From the NCBI RefSeq assembly GCF_042665255.1, contig NZ_JBHTCD010000027.1: a DNA stretch of 64,000 nt. The stretch is one strand, 5' to 3'. Made by a program: the position numbers and the translations under genes. A model generated the notes under the pieces. That model made no database searches. It had not been told where the DNA came from and saw only the letters and a list, made by a program, of their open reading frames with translations. Positions 17,601-23,959 of the stretch are shown piece after piece (positions within the stretch are counted from its first letter, which is position 1; every line of letters starts with the position of its first letter). The stretch is from Insolitispirillum peregrinum (lineage in GTDB: Bacteria > Pseudomonadota > Alphaproteobacteria > Rhodospirillales > Rhodospirillaceae).

Positions 17601-18372
17601 TGGTTTCAGCGGCTGACAGGGTGAAGGAGGCTTTGGCGTGGGTGTCGCTGACCGTTTCGCTGATCACAAAGCCTTCGCGCTCGGCAGGCTCAAGGCGCAG
17701 GCTGACCAGCCGCAGGGTGTCGTGGATCTCCTGCCAGCTTTGGGCCTGATCGAGCCTGTCCTTCAGGGCTTCGTTGTCGCGCAGATACCGTTCGAGGGAG
17801 ACTTCGCCGGTGAAGCGTTCGACCTTTTTCGCCCCCTCGGAGAGAGAGCGCAGGAGCTGGCGGTCCTTGACCTCAATGATGAACGCCTCTTCGTTGACGT
17901 ATTCGACCACATGCGGGCCCCGGTCGTGGGTCCAGCCCTGAGCCAGCTCGATTTCGCGGCAGGTGCGGTCAAGGGTGTAATAGTCGCCGCGTGGGTGGTG
18001 GACGCGGAAGGTTTCCGGGTGAACGCGATTGATCGCCACATGCACATGCATGTCCGGGGTGTCGTTGTGGACGGCAGCAATGTACTGGTGGCCCTCGAAG
18101 CCAAGGGCCTTCAGTTGGGCGCGGACGGCCTCTTCCGCCTGCTCCGGGGTGGGCTTCTCGAACTCCGGCCACGACAGGATCAAATGGTATAGCGGGTCAT
18201 TGGCCCGGCTGTTGACGTCGGCCACCGCCTGCATCTCTTCGGCAGCGGTTTCAAGCGTCGAGACGCCGCCGAAGAAGGTGTGGACGGCCTTGTGGGCCTG
18301 CTCGATGTACTCTTGCAGGCCGACAAAGCCCCGGCCTCCGCCTTCCGGGGCCGGAATGCGTTTGGCAATCAT
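14671..18372 (-). CDS. MOBP-type conjugative relaxase with C-terminal helicase (TraI/TraA-like)
   Basis: The 1233-residue product from MIAKRIPAPEGGGRGF would nick oriT and pilot the transferred strand. The candidate nucleophile is Y22 (GLQEYIEQ). The metal-binding motif is HNDTPDMHVHVAINRVH (H102, D104, H109, H111), preceded by YHLILSWPEFE. The middle holds an SF1 helicase: Walker A VVQGRAGTGKSYM (about 390), LILDEAGMVS (about 469), MVGDDRQLPAVERGG, and the late YKSQGATIDRVYVHHTKA and AYVALTRQ motifs. The C-terminal region (from about 780) is charged and coiled-coil-like, with a further unassigned domain. The start at 18372 follows GGAATCACCC and removes 17 unlikely residues. Its stop lies 44 bases beyond the decayed CRISPR repeat. 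Confidence 0.88.
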   Translation of the reverse strand: MIAKRIPAPEGGGRGFVGLQEYIEQAHKAVHTFFGGVSTLETAAEEMQAVADVNSRANDPLYHLILSWPEFEKPTPEQAEEAVRAQLKALGFEGHQYIAAVHNDTPDMHVHVAINRVHPETFRVHHPRGDYYTLDRTCREIELAQGWTHDRGPHVVEYVNEEAFIIEVKDRQLLRSLSEGAKKVERFTGEVSLERYLRDNEALKDRLDQAQSWQEIHDTLRLVSLRLEPAEREGFVISETVSDTHAKASFTLSAAETSSRLGPYQEDSRAQAQEVATILQELTRDKAVFTERDIDAYLKEYVPPDQQDRTKAELFRQAVHLVAEELPGKRTLARFTSREVLAEEEQARTAAATLRSQPAKRLDPVAIEAAIAKRTMRPDQLDAFRRGLQANGIGVVQGRAGTGKSYMMSAWMEAHRDSGHRVIGLAPTNIVAQAMIADGFAEGKTVDSILYAAKKGLLDWDANTVLILDEAGMVSNDRMKTLLELAAERGAKILMVGDDRQLPAVERGGLFADLGQRYPAGELTVITRQKEAEQNKAATHFSRGEFEQGMKIYAETGRLHITGTDAEAREALLERWKSDRAAHPDHDQFIATYANADVAWFNSEITRHLISTGVVTDARPLATDRGEQTLGIGSDILFTATNKMIGVANGSRGTVTGWGRGRMYARLKDGTTVAIPLTGKARFGGFAAGYAGTTYKSQGATIDRVYVHHTKANRDAAAYVALTRQKHEAVIFSARETAADWREMARQMARVMTKTAASSLPLAAEQHQPQPLQGERQPEQAPEQAKEGVSSRQDWEPAHSKASLHAEYEADKKAHSARLAVEMAVLRTARDKALAEVDTTLASEREQASRLKTPAQRRQVEARADRSAKAQRTAIRKASRRDGEALQKANPFPVSFEDWLRRQDRDEAREVLQQITSRRERAKTVKSEHLVDPCKVMESVGERHGWTLRTATVGARIYRAATSHIAILTDANGSGLRWLDMVGRKTGSIRRLVATVMGKDIADSGVKAETSRLYAEASAQALGPRATLHAADRRRLDATDLRQGWEQGTPLSAVPTDKDSIRIGPLSIGELRTMPAAEHIRLANLSTTGDRAAAVIVPARDDKGEVKCFSLMTGIGHFRVQGQRPMLTVLGDVRTAKTVVVAYDLHTAAEHWKTLRPEDRASTAIILTSGSKYTLRDLKQTLHHVPAKADIQLAEPKAKALAGAMDGVKAVIAGRAKVAGQQKGRGSEQGMGL

Positions 18373-18458
18373 GGGTGATTCCACTGGATGGTCGGGGGGA
18401 TGGAGGGGGTGGCGTTTCACCACCCCCTCTCGGCGGGCAGCGATGTGGTGTGCCGCGA

Positions 18459-19097
18459 TTACGCCGGAGCCTGTTCAGCGTCCTGCTTCTGCCCAACGTT
18501 GATGCGGATGTGCTCAACGTAAGCCGTGGTGGTTTCTGCCACTGTGGCAATAAGCTGAGTGTCAAAGCCCTGCCTGATCAGGCGTTCAATGGTGAACCAC
18601 AGGCGGTTTCTTTCGAGCACCAGCGTGTTTTGCAGGGCGTTTCTCTTCCGCGTCTCTTCAAGGTCATTCAAGGCATTGATGTGTTGCTGTTGCAGGTTCG
18701 CCAGTTCCTTCAGGAGTTTCAGCTCGCGTTCGCTGGGTCCCTGCTCCGGGGTTGCTTCACGGCCAACAGCATATTTCCCGGTCTTGCGGATGGTGGGCAA
18801 AACCTGAGAGGTCACCCATTTCTTGAACTGCCGCGCCTCCGGCTTGCGACTGCGAAAGATGAGGCTGTAAAGACCGCTCTCGTTGATGATCGTGAGCTGC
18901 TGCACTTGGGGTGAAGCGATACCCTCCCTATTGGTTAGGGTATCCTTCTCGTCCTCATCCAGTCGCTCGGCTGCCTTGCTCGGATTGGAAAGCTCCAGTA
19001 CGCGGCAGACATCAGCCAGGACAAACCATAGCTCCCCTTCCTGATCCAGAACGCGAACCGGGAAGCCTTCAAAATCAAACGGGGTCATGTCGCTCAT
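18459..19097 (-). CDS. Bro-N domain antirepressor-like protein
   Basis: The product is 212 residues. The N-terminal part (about 5-105) matches the BRO family: VRVLDQEGELWFVLADVCRV, LELSNPSKAAERLDEDEK, then INESGLYSLIFRSRKPEARQ and FKKWVTSQVLPTIRKTGKY. The C-terminal half is helical and charged and may be a dimerisation or accessory domain. Such proteins are DNA-binding antirepressors of phages and mobile elements. The ATG at 19097 overlaps the MobC stop, so it is translated between mobC and the relaxase, an unusual place for it. Confidence 0.85.
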   Translation of the reverse strand: MSDMTPFDFEGFPVRVLDQEGELWFVLADVCRVLELSNPSKAAERLDEDEKDTLTNREGIASPQVQQLTIINESGLYSLIFRSRKPEARQFKKWVTSQVLPTIRKTGKYAVGREATPEQGPSERELKLLKELANLQQQHINALNDLEETRKRNALQNTLVLERNRLWFTIERLIRQGFDTQLIATVAETTTAYVEHIRINVGQKQDAEQAPA

Positions 19098-19582
19098 CAG
19101 TCTTCTCCCTGTGAGAAAGGTGCGCCAAGCCGCTCGGCCTGGCTGTTGAGGGTGATGGTTGCCGCCTCCAGGGCGGCAAGGATGTCACGCACGGAAGCCA
19201 GCTCGCCGCCCATTGGCAGGCGGGCGATGGTCAGCATCTGGCCTTTGCCCTTAAAGACGCCATCGCCGTGTTCCATCCATGTTTTCAAAAGGTTGCCGAG
19301 GCGGGCAATGTCGGCGCGGGTCTTTTTGACCTCGGCCAGAGCCTCGGCTGCCGCGCCAATCGCCACCACCGACGGCGGGCGTTTGCGGCGAAGGGCAGCG
19401 GTGCGCATCAGTCTGGGCAGTGTCATTCGGGCATTGGCCGAGGCCGTGGGCGGTAGTCGCTCGTTCCACTGCTCGGCCTGTTCCGTCAGCGTCGCCCATT
19501 CTTCCGGGGACAGCCGCACAGACACTTTGTGCGGTCGTGCCCGGCATCCAGAGCGGGGCTTGCCGTCTCCTTTTCGCGCCAT
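19097..19582 (-). CDS. MobC-like mobilisation accessory protein
   Basis: The product is 161 residues. A basic N-terminus (MARKGDGKPRSGCRARPHKV) leads into SVRLSPEEWATLTEQAEQW, a ribbon-helix-helix-like pattern, and a helical C-terminal domain (DIARLGNLLKTWME, SVRDILAALEAATITL). This is the layout of MobC/TraJ-type oriT-binding proteins that help the relaxase form the relaxosome. It is first in the mob operon and faces away from the candidate oriT, as expected. Confidence 0.7.
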   Translation of the reverse strand: MARKGDGKPRSGCRARPHKVSVRLSPEEWATLTEQAEQWNERLPPTASANARMTLPRLMRTAALRRKRPPSVVAIGAAAEALAEVKKTRADIARLGNLLKTWMEHGDGVFKGKGQMLTIARLPMGGELASVRDILAALEAATITLNSQAERLGAPFSQGED

Positions 19583-19627
19583 GTCGCATCCCTTTTCCTG
19601 CCGTATCCGAAAAGCCCCCCGCAGGGG

Positions 19628-19669
19628 TAACGACAGGGGACGGACGCCAACGGGCCTACCCTGTCGTTA
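19628..19669. other. Candidate oriT inverted repeat
   Basis: TAACGACAGGG (19628-19638) and CCCTGTCGTTA (19659-19669) are a perfect 11-base inverted repeat around 20 bases. It lies 46 bases upstream of mobC, the usual position of oriT in MOBP elements. I could not identify a convincing nic hexamer, so the nick site is not assigned. It could instead be an operator for mobC. Confidence 0.45.
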
Positions 19670-19727
19670 TTTTGTTTGACGGCAGGAAGTATAAAACAAG
19701 AGTAATGGCGTCGTCCTGCAAATAGAC

Positions 19728-19845
19728 TGCGACACTCTGCGACACTCTGCGACAACGTAACTTTTTTTATGGGGAACTTTGCGACACTCTGCGACGAATT
19801 CATTTTTTCATTGAAACTCTGCGACACTTTGCGACACTCTGCGAC
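19728..19845 (+). repeat. Helically phased TGCGAC direct repeats
   Basis: Eight copies of TGCGAC begin at 19728, 19738, 19748, 19780, 19790, 19820, 19830 and 19840. Most are embedded in CTCTGCGACA or CTTTGCGACA. Within clusters the period is exactly 10 bases, and the clusters are 30-32 bases apart, so nearly all copies lie on one face of the helix. The array sits between the candidate oriT and the serine recombinase gene. It may be iterons, a partition site, a recombinase accessory site or a cooperative operator. Confidence 0.8.
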
Positions 19846-19937
19846 AGGAGGTTATATATTCTGATTGACCGACTTTAAGGCGGTTATGTGTTAGACATGT
19901 CTGGCATCTGTGCTCGCATCATATTCATGGGAATACA

Positions 19938-21476
19938 ATGACACCCCCCATCATCCGCATTGCGGTGTATGCCCGCTACTCCTCCGACATCCAGTCTCCG
20001 ACCAGCGTTGCCGACCAGATCGCAGCGTGCAGGGCGTTTATCGAGAAGATCTTTCTTTCAGAGGCTGTAGAGGTGACTGTGTTCGAGGATGCTGGATTGT
20101 CCGGGGCAACCATGCACCCGCGGGCAGGCATCCAGCGCCTGATCCGTCACGTTCAGGCCGAGCAGGTTGATGTGGTGGTGGCCGAGGGCATTGATCGCCT
20201 GTCGCGGTCGATTGCCGATATGGCCGTGCTCTTTGACCTGCTGGTACATTCTGGTACGCGCCTGATTACCATCCACGAGCACGAAGTATCCGACCTCCAC
20301 GTCGGAATGAAGGGCACCATGAACAAACTGTTTCTGAAAGACCTCAAGGCCCGTATCCGGCGCGGGCAAGCCGCCCGCGCAGAACAAGGCCGGGTGATGG
20401 GGCCAGCATCATTCGGTTATCGCGTGGTGAAAGTGATGGCAGACGGTGAAGTGGTCAGCGGCGTCAAGCGGGTTGATCCAGACGAGGCAGAAATCATCCG
20501 CCATATCTTTCAGCGGGTTGCCGCCGGAGACAGCGTCGCCAGCGTCACTGCCGAGATGAATGAGCGGAAAATCCCGCGCCGCCGCGCCGCCAAGTGGCAG
20601 GAATCAATGGTTTACAGGACCCTTACCAACCCCATTTACAAAGGGGAGGTTATCTATCAGCGCACCACCAAGAGCCGTGATCCCCTGACCGGCAAGCTGC
20701 ACACCCAGCGGGTGCCTCCATCAGACTGGGTGCGCAGCCAGAATGAAGAGTTGCGCATAGTCAGCGATGAGCTGTGGCGTGAAGTCCAGGTGCGCATGGT
20801 TGCGGGTAAAGGGAAGGCTGTCCGTCCTCTCAAGGAATTTGCCAGGCATCAGCGCGTGCTGACCGATTATGTCTTCTGCGGTGCCTGTGGGGCGGTCAAG
20901 CATGTCGCCCATGAGGGACGTTACGTTTGCTCAAACAACCGATATTACCGCAGTTGCGCGAACGCACGCGGCACCAAGGAGGACGCTGCCCGCGAAGCCC
21001 TGTTTGCGGCTTTGGAAAAGACCGTGAAGCGCCTGCCACCCCTGCGGCCTTCGATCCTGAAGGCTTACGATGCCGATATTCGGCGGAGGCATGACCTCGA
21101 CCGTCGGCGAGCCGAAGTTGCCGACCGCATCGACCGGCTGATGCAGGCCGTCGAAGACGGTGTTGATGTTGCCTCCGCAGTGGAGCGCATCAAGGCGCTC
21201 CAGGTGGAGGCAACGAAGCTCGCCAAGACGATCAATTTCGAGGCAATCCCCCGCATCGGGACTGATCTGGAAATCCGTGATGGCCTACTGCTCGGGCTGG
21301 ACCGGCTTCGCTCTGAAACCGAGCGCGAGCCGGTGCGGGAGATGCTGTTGATCCTCAAACCGCGCATCGTCATGACCCCGATCAGTGGCCAGTATCGGGG
21401 CGAGGCGATCTCGATTCAGGTGTCAAAAGAGGTCGATCCATGGGCGCGGCTGTGGATACAAATGAATAAGGGGTAA
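19938..21476 (+). CDS. Large serine recombinase/integrase
   Basis: The product is 512 residues. The resolvase-type catalytic domain starts IRIAVYARYSSDIQSP, with the nucleophile probably S15, then the EGIDRLSRSIADMAVL region. A recombinase domain follows (about 170-290: GSRV-like FGYRVVKV, NPIYKGEVIYQRTTKS), then a zinc-ribbon with Cys pairs (VFCGACGAVKHVA...YVCSNN...SC, about 312-340) and a C-terminal coiled coil. Large serine recombinases integrate and excise mobile elements, so this is the likely integrase of the element. Upstream lies the phased TGCGAC array, ending 92 bases before the start. Confidence 0.92.
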   Translation: MTPPIIRIAVYARYSSDIQSPTSVADQIAACRAFIEKIFLSEAVEVTVFEDAGLSGATMHPRAGIQRLIRHVQAEQVDVVVAEGIDRLSRSIADMAVLFDLLVHSGTRLITIHEHEVSDLHVGMKGTMNKLFLKDLKARIRRGQAARAEQGRVMGPASFGYRVVKVMADGEVVSGVKRVDPDEAEIIRHIFQRVAAGDSVASVTAEMNERKIPRRRAAKWQESMVYRTLTNPIYKGEVIYQRTTKSRDPLTGKLHTQRVPPSDWVRSQNEELRIVSDELWREVQVRMVAGKGKAVRPLKEFARHQRVLTDYVFCGACGAVKHVAHEGRYVCSNNRYYRSCANARGTKEDAAREALFAALEKTVKRLPPLRPSILKAYDADIRRRHDLDRRRAEVADRIDRLMQAVEDGVDVASAVERIKALQVEATKLAKTINFEAIPRIGTDLEIRDGLLLGLDRLRSETEREPVREMLLILKPRIVMTPISGQYRGEAISIQVSKEVDPWARLWIQMNKG

Positions 21477-21546
21477 TGGACCAGGTAACAGAGCCGGAGA
21501 GCAGGTGCCCCCCGGCTTTGTCACTCATCACCCGCTTTAAGCGTAT

Positions 21547-21670
21547 GTACCCTATAATGGGTACAGTGTCTTTTCGGTCCATACTGTACCCATTATAGGG
21601 TACACTAATTGATCAAACACTCTCTGTACCCATTATAGGGTACAGAGAAAATTCAACAACCTATGTACCC
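21547..21670. promoter_or_regulatory. Triple palindromic operator-like array plus half-site
   Basis: Three 18-base copies of GTACCC-N6-GGGTAC lie at 21547-21564 (centre TATAAT), 21586-21603 and 21626-21643 (centre ATTATA, so opposite orientation). Flanking bases extend the arms to TGTACCC/GGGTACA. A TGTACCC half-site follows at 21664-21670. Spacing between copies is 39-40 bases. They lie just upstream of the 107-aa gene. A dimeric repressor or a partition protein is the likely ligand; its identity is unknown. Confidence 0.75.
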
Positions 21671-21685
21671 AAAGACAGGTGCACC

Positions 21686-22009
21686 ATGGAATTCCGAAAG
21701 CACGGCGACCGAACCAAGCTGTACCGCTATCTGCCCGACGAGCGCCGCCGGTGCATGCTGGGGTCGATCCCCAACGACATCACCGATACAGCAGACGTTG
21801 ATCCGGCCCTACTGGCCAAGCTGGAGCCGGTGGAGGTCAAGCAACTCCGTGCCTGGTTTACCGGTGCCCGGCCACGGGTCGCCAGGCAGACAGCCGCCAG
21901 CCTGAGCACGCTGGCGGCAAAGATGACCGCCCTTTACAACAGCCTACCACAAGAAGAGCAGCAAGCCCTGCGTCAGCGGTTAACGGCAGAGATGCAGGCG
22001 TGGCGTTAG
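21686..22009 (+). CDS. Hypothetical protein (107 aa) downstream of operator array
   Basis: The product is 107 residues starting MEFRKHGDRTKLYRYLPDER, with a helix-rich body (ALLAKLEPVEVKQLRAWF, AASLSTLAAKMTALYNSLP). No family is recognised. CAGGTG precedes the ATG at good spacing. The three palindromes and a half-site immediately upstream suggest it is tightly controlled, possibly by its own product. It converges on the antitoxin gene. Confidence 0.55.
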   Translation: MEFRKHGDRTKLYRYLPDERRRCMLGSIPNDITDTADVDPALLAKLEPVEVKQLRAWFTGARPRVARQTAASLSTLAAKMTALYNSLPQEEQQALRQRLTAEMQAWR

Positions 22010-22296
22010 GCCGTCAACGCCCGCAGGACAGCGTTTGGATCTTTTTCAATCACCTTCAGCAGAACCCGCGCCGGACCTTCCGGGTGCCGATGCCCCTGTT
22101 CCCAGTTGCGGATGGTTGCGGCAGAAAAGCCGAACTGAGCGGCAAAAGCCTGCTGGCTAAGGCCTAAACGCTCCCGAATGGCCTTCACATCCACCTCAGC
22201 GGGGGTTTTGATGACCGTTTCCCGCACATCCACCGTTTCGCCCCGAGCGTAGGCAACAGCCTCACGCATTCCGGCCAGAATCTTTGATCCAGACAT
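22006..22296 (-). CDS. HigA/XRE-type antitoxin
   Basis: The 96-residue product from the ATG at 22296 (an in-frame GTG at 22299 is possible) has an N-terminal tail MSGSKILAGMREAVAYARG, the part expected to wrap the toxin, followed by a lambda-repressor-type HTH (IRERLGLSQQAFAAQFGFS, then ATIRNWEQGHRHPEGPA). It is second in the pair, behind the RelE-like toxin, the HigBA-type order. It is likely to bind the two palindromes upstream of the toxin gene. Confidence 0.85.
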   Translation of the reverse strand: MSGSKILAGMREAVAYARGETVDVRETVIKTPAEVDVKAIRERLGLSQQAFAAQFGFSAATIRNWEQGHRHPEGPARVLLKVIEKDPNAVLRALTA

Positions 22297-22341
22297 CACT
22301 TACCTCGCTTTCGGACTGGAGACACAGGCATCTCAGAGGGA

Positions 22342-22704
22342 TTATCCTCCAAAGGCTGCCACATATTCATGAACAAGACTGCGGAGTTCTTTCTTCTCGT
22401 CTTCTGACAGGTCGATTTTCTCGCCTTTGGCATAAATCGCCAGCAAGGCCAGTGGTATTTTTGGGTTGTGAAAATAATAGATGACCCGTGCGCCACCTCT
22501 TTTTCCTTTACCTTTTTTCTCAAGGCCTACCCGGAGTTTCCTGATCCCGCCGGTTCCGGGAATGCGGTCGCCAGCCTCCGGATTCAGCGCGAGGAAAGAT
22601 CGCAGGTCATCAAGCTCTTCTCTCGTAAACAGCTTGTCGGCGTCGCTGGCAAAGGCTGGAAACTCCAGGATGCTGACCGCTGAATCTGTACTGAAGAGAG
22701 GCAT
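22342..22704 (-). CDS. RelE/HigB-like toxin
   Basis: The product is about 120 residues from MPLFSTDSAVSILEF. RelE-fold features are EELDDLRSFLALNPEAGD, IPGTGGIRKLRVGL, and the basic GGARVIYYFHNPKIPLALLA strand pair followed by YAKGEKIDLSEDEKKELRSL. It probably cleaves mRNA at the ribosome. A longer frame to 22782 runs through the promoter operators and is not used. The antitoxin gene follows after 45 bases. Confidence 0.82.
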   Translation of the reverse strand: MPLFSTDSAVSILEFPAFASDADKLFTREELDDLRSFLALNPEAGDRIPGTGGIRKLRVGLEKKGKGKRGGARVIYYFHNPKIPLALLAIYAKGEKIDLSEDEKKELRSLVHEYVAAFGG

Positions 22705-22740
22705 AAGCTGATATCCGCAGAGAGGGCTGATGTGGAGAAT

Positions 22741-22790
22741 ATACGTCATTGACGTATATTTAGCAAGGTTAAAATACGTCAATGACGTAT
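22741..22790 (-). promoter_or_regulatory. Toxin-antitoxin promoter with two palindromic operators
   Basis: Two 17-base palindromes, ATACGTCA-T-TGACGTAT (22741-22757) and ATACGTCA-A-TGACGTAT (22774-22790), have centres 33 bases apart. On the minus strand a promoter reads TTGACG at 22782-22777 and ATATAC at 22759-22754 with 17-base spacing. One operator covers the -35 and the other the -10. This is the layout expected for HigA-type autorepression. Confidence 0.75.
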
Positions 22791-22927
22791 ATTAGCATGA
22801 ATGCTCTTCCACATTATCGCTAGTCGAGGGGTATTTACCGGGTCCAATGAACGCATGCGTTGGCCCGAAATTCCTTGCCTGTTGTCGGAAGACCAATTCC
22901 TGAAGATTGCAGGAGATGCATCCTGGA

Positions 22928-23494
22928 TCAGCGGTGCCCTCCTGCGAGCCTTAAAGAATGCGGCATAGGCGGGGCGGGAAAAGAACCATCGGCACCCATA
23001 AAGTCTTCCATTCCAAAGACCTCCAGAATCCTCATTTCATCATGGCAGCAATAAAAAGGGGATTCTGGTTCTGGGCTACGCTTCTCATATTCAAACTTCG
23101 TAAGCATGAACGATAATGCACTAACAGCCTCACTGTACGTCTTCGAAAGACGGAACGCATCTTCTGAACCCTGAACAGTACACGGCTCATATTTGAGGCG
23201 TATACGTGTCCAGTAATCAAAACGCTGGAACAACAATGGGACCGTCGGTGCGTTTACGAAAACCTTCAGGCAGGCAATGACCGATACGAACTGTTTGCCT
23301 TCAGTTCCTGGCATAGGTCGTATGTGACCATACCAATAACCACGATGTTGTTCGTCGGCGAACGCCAATGTGAGCAATTCAGGGCCACCTGAGGGGCCTC
23401 GACTGATTTCGAACACACGAGGAATGCAAAGCAGGCCGACATTGCAAGCAGGATTTTCGCAAATTGCCGCCTCTATTTCATCAGAGAAAGCCAT
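22928..23494 (-). CDS. Hypothetical protein (188 aa), third gene of a zero-gap trio
   Basis: The product is 188 residues with no recognised family. It contains four N-terminal-half Cys residues (ICENPACNVGLLC), an aromatic patch (HRGYWYGHIRPMPG) and a mixed alpha/beta pattern. The ATG directly follows the TAG of the preceding gene with no spacer and in the same frame. GGGAGGAAG lies six bases before the ATG, so standard initiation is likely. It is the last gene of the long minus-strand operon. Confidence 0.55.
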   Translation of the reverse strand: MAFSDEIEAAICENPACNVGLLCIPRVFEISRGPSGGPELLTLAFADEQHRGYWYGHIRPMPGTEGKQFVSVIACLKVFVNAPTVPLLFQRFDYWTRIRLKYEPCTVQGSEDAFRLSKTYSEAVSALSFMLTKFEYEKRSPEPESPFYCCHDEMRILEVFGMEDFMGADGSFPAPPMPHSLRLAGGHR

Positions 23495-23731
23495 CTATCT
23501 TCCTCCCATATCCTTCACACAGCAGGCCATTTCCCTGATATCCCTATCTATCAGGTGCCGGGTGTATGCGGACGAAGAATAATATCTATCTGTTGACACA
23601 TTTATACTAAATGGGCTGCACCACTCTATGATATCCGAGACGGCAGACTTGGCGCTGTCTAGAGAAATAGTGATGTCGAGCGTAATACTAGGAGCTATGT
23701 CATCCAGAAGGATATTATGAATTTCGTGCAT
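23495..23731 (-). CDS. Hypothetical protein (78 aa), second gene of a zero-gap trio
   Basis: The product is 78 residues (MHEIHNILLDDIAPSITLDI...), with alternating hydrophobic residues suggesting a small beta-rich domain and two adjacent Cys near the C-terminus. The gene starts immediately after the TAG of the upstream gene in the same frame, with only a modest AGGA ribosome-binding site. Base composition is more A+T-rich than the element's core genes. Function unknown. Confidence 0.5.
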   Translation of the reverse strand: MHEIHNILLDDIAPSITLDITISLDSAKSAVSDIIEWCSPFSINVSTDRYYSSSAYTRHLIDRDIREMACCVKDMGGR

Positions 23732-23959
23732 CTATCCTATTGTTATACACAATTTAATGGTCATTGAATTGTGATGCGCGGCCTTTATATCGATACATAT
23801 TTTTCTGCCAATAAGAGAGGCTGCATAATCCGAGTCGCTCTGCCAAACATAGAGAGATTTTGGAAGGAGAGCGTGCACTTCATCGACAGGGGGCATAATT
23901 GAAACATACTCAGAAAGCGCTACCTCCAACATTTCTATAAGCGTGGGATTCATCGTCAT
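23732..23959 (-). CDS. Hypothetical protein (75 aa), first gene of a zero-gap trio
   Basis: The product is 75 residues (MTMNPTLIEMLEVALSEYVS...), with a predicted N-terminal helix and a C-terminal hydrophobic strand-like end (MTIKLCITIG). The ATG overlaps the stop of the upstream gene (ATGA). Its own TAG is directly followed by the ATG of the next gene. No family recognised. Confidence 0.5.
   Translation of the reverse strand: MTMNPTLIEMLEVALSEYVSIMPPVDEVHALLPKSLYVWQSDSDYAASLIGRKICIDIKAAHHNSMTIKLCITIG

Noticed and set aside
14821..17616. A plus-strand frame of 931 codons opposite the relaxase gene
   Set aside because: The composition is Gly/Val/His-rich shadow sequence; the minus strand has intact relaxase and helicase motifs.
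21530..21564. TATAAT in the first palindrome as a normal promoter
   Set aside because: No acceptable -35 lies 16-18 bases upstream, and the other two copies carry the same core inverted, so it is better explained as operator core. A promoter using another element is not excluded.
23495..23959. A single gene broken by nonsense mutations at the TAG codons
   Set aside because: Each internal ATG has its own Shine-Dalgarno-like sequence, strongest for the third gene, and the TAG-ATG junction recurs exactly. Separate genes are preferred, though readthrough is left open in the findings.
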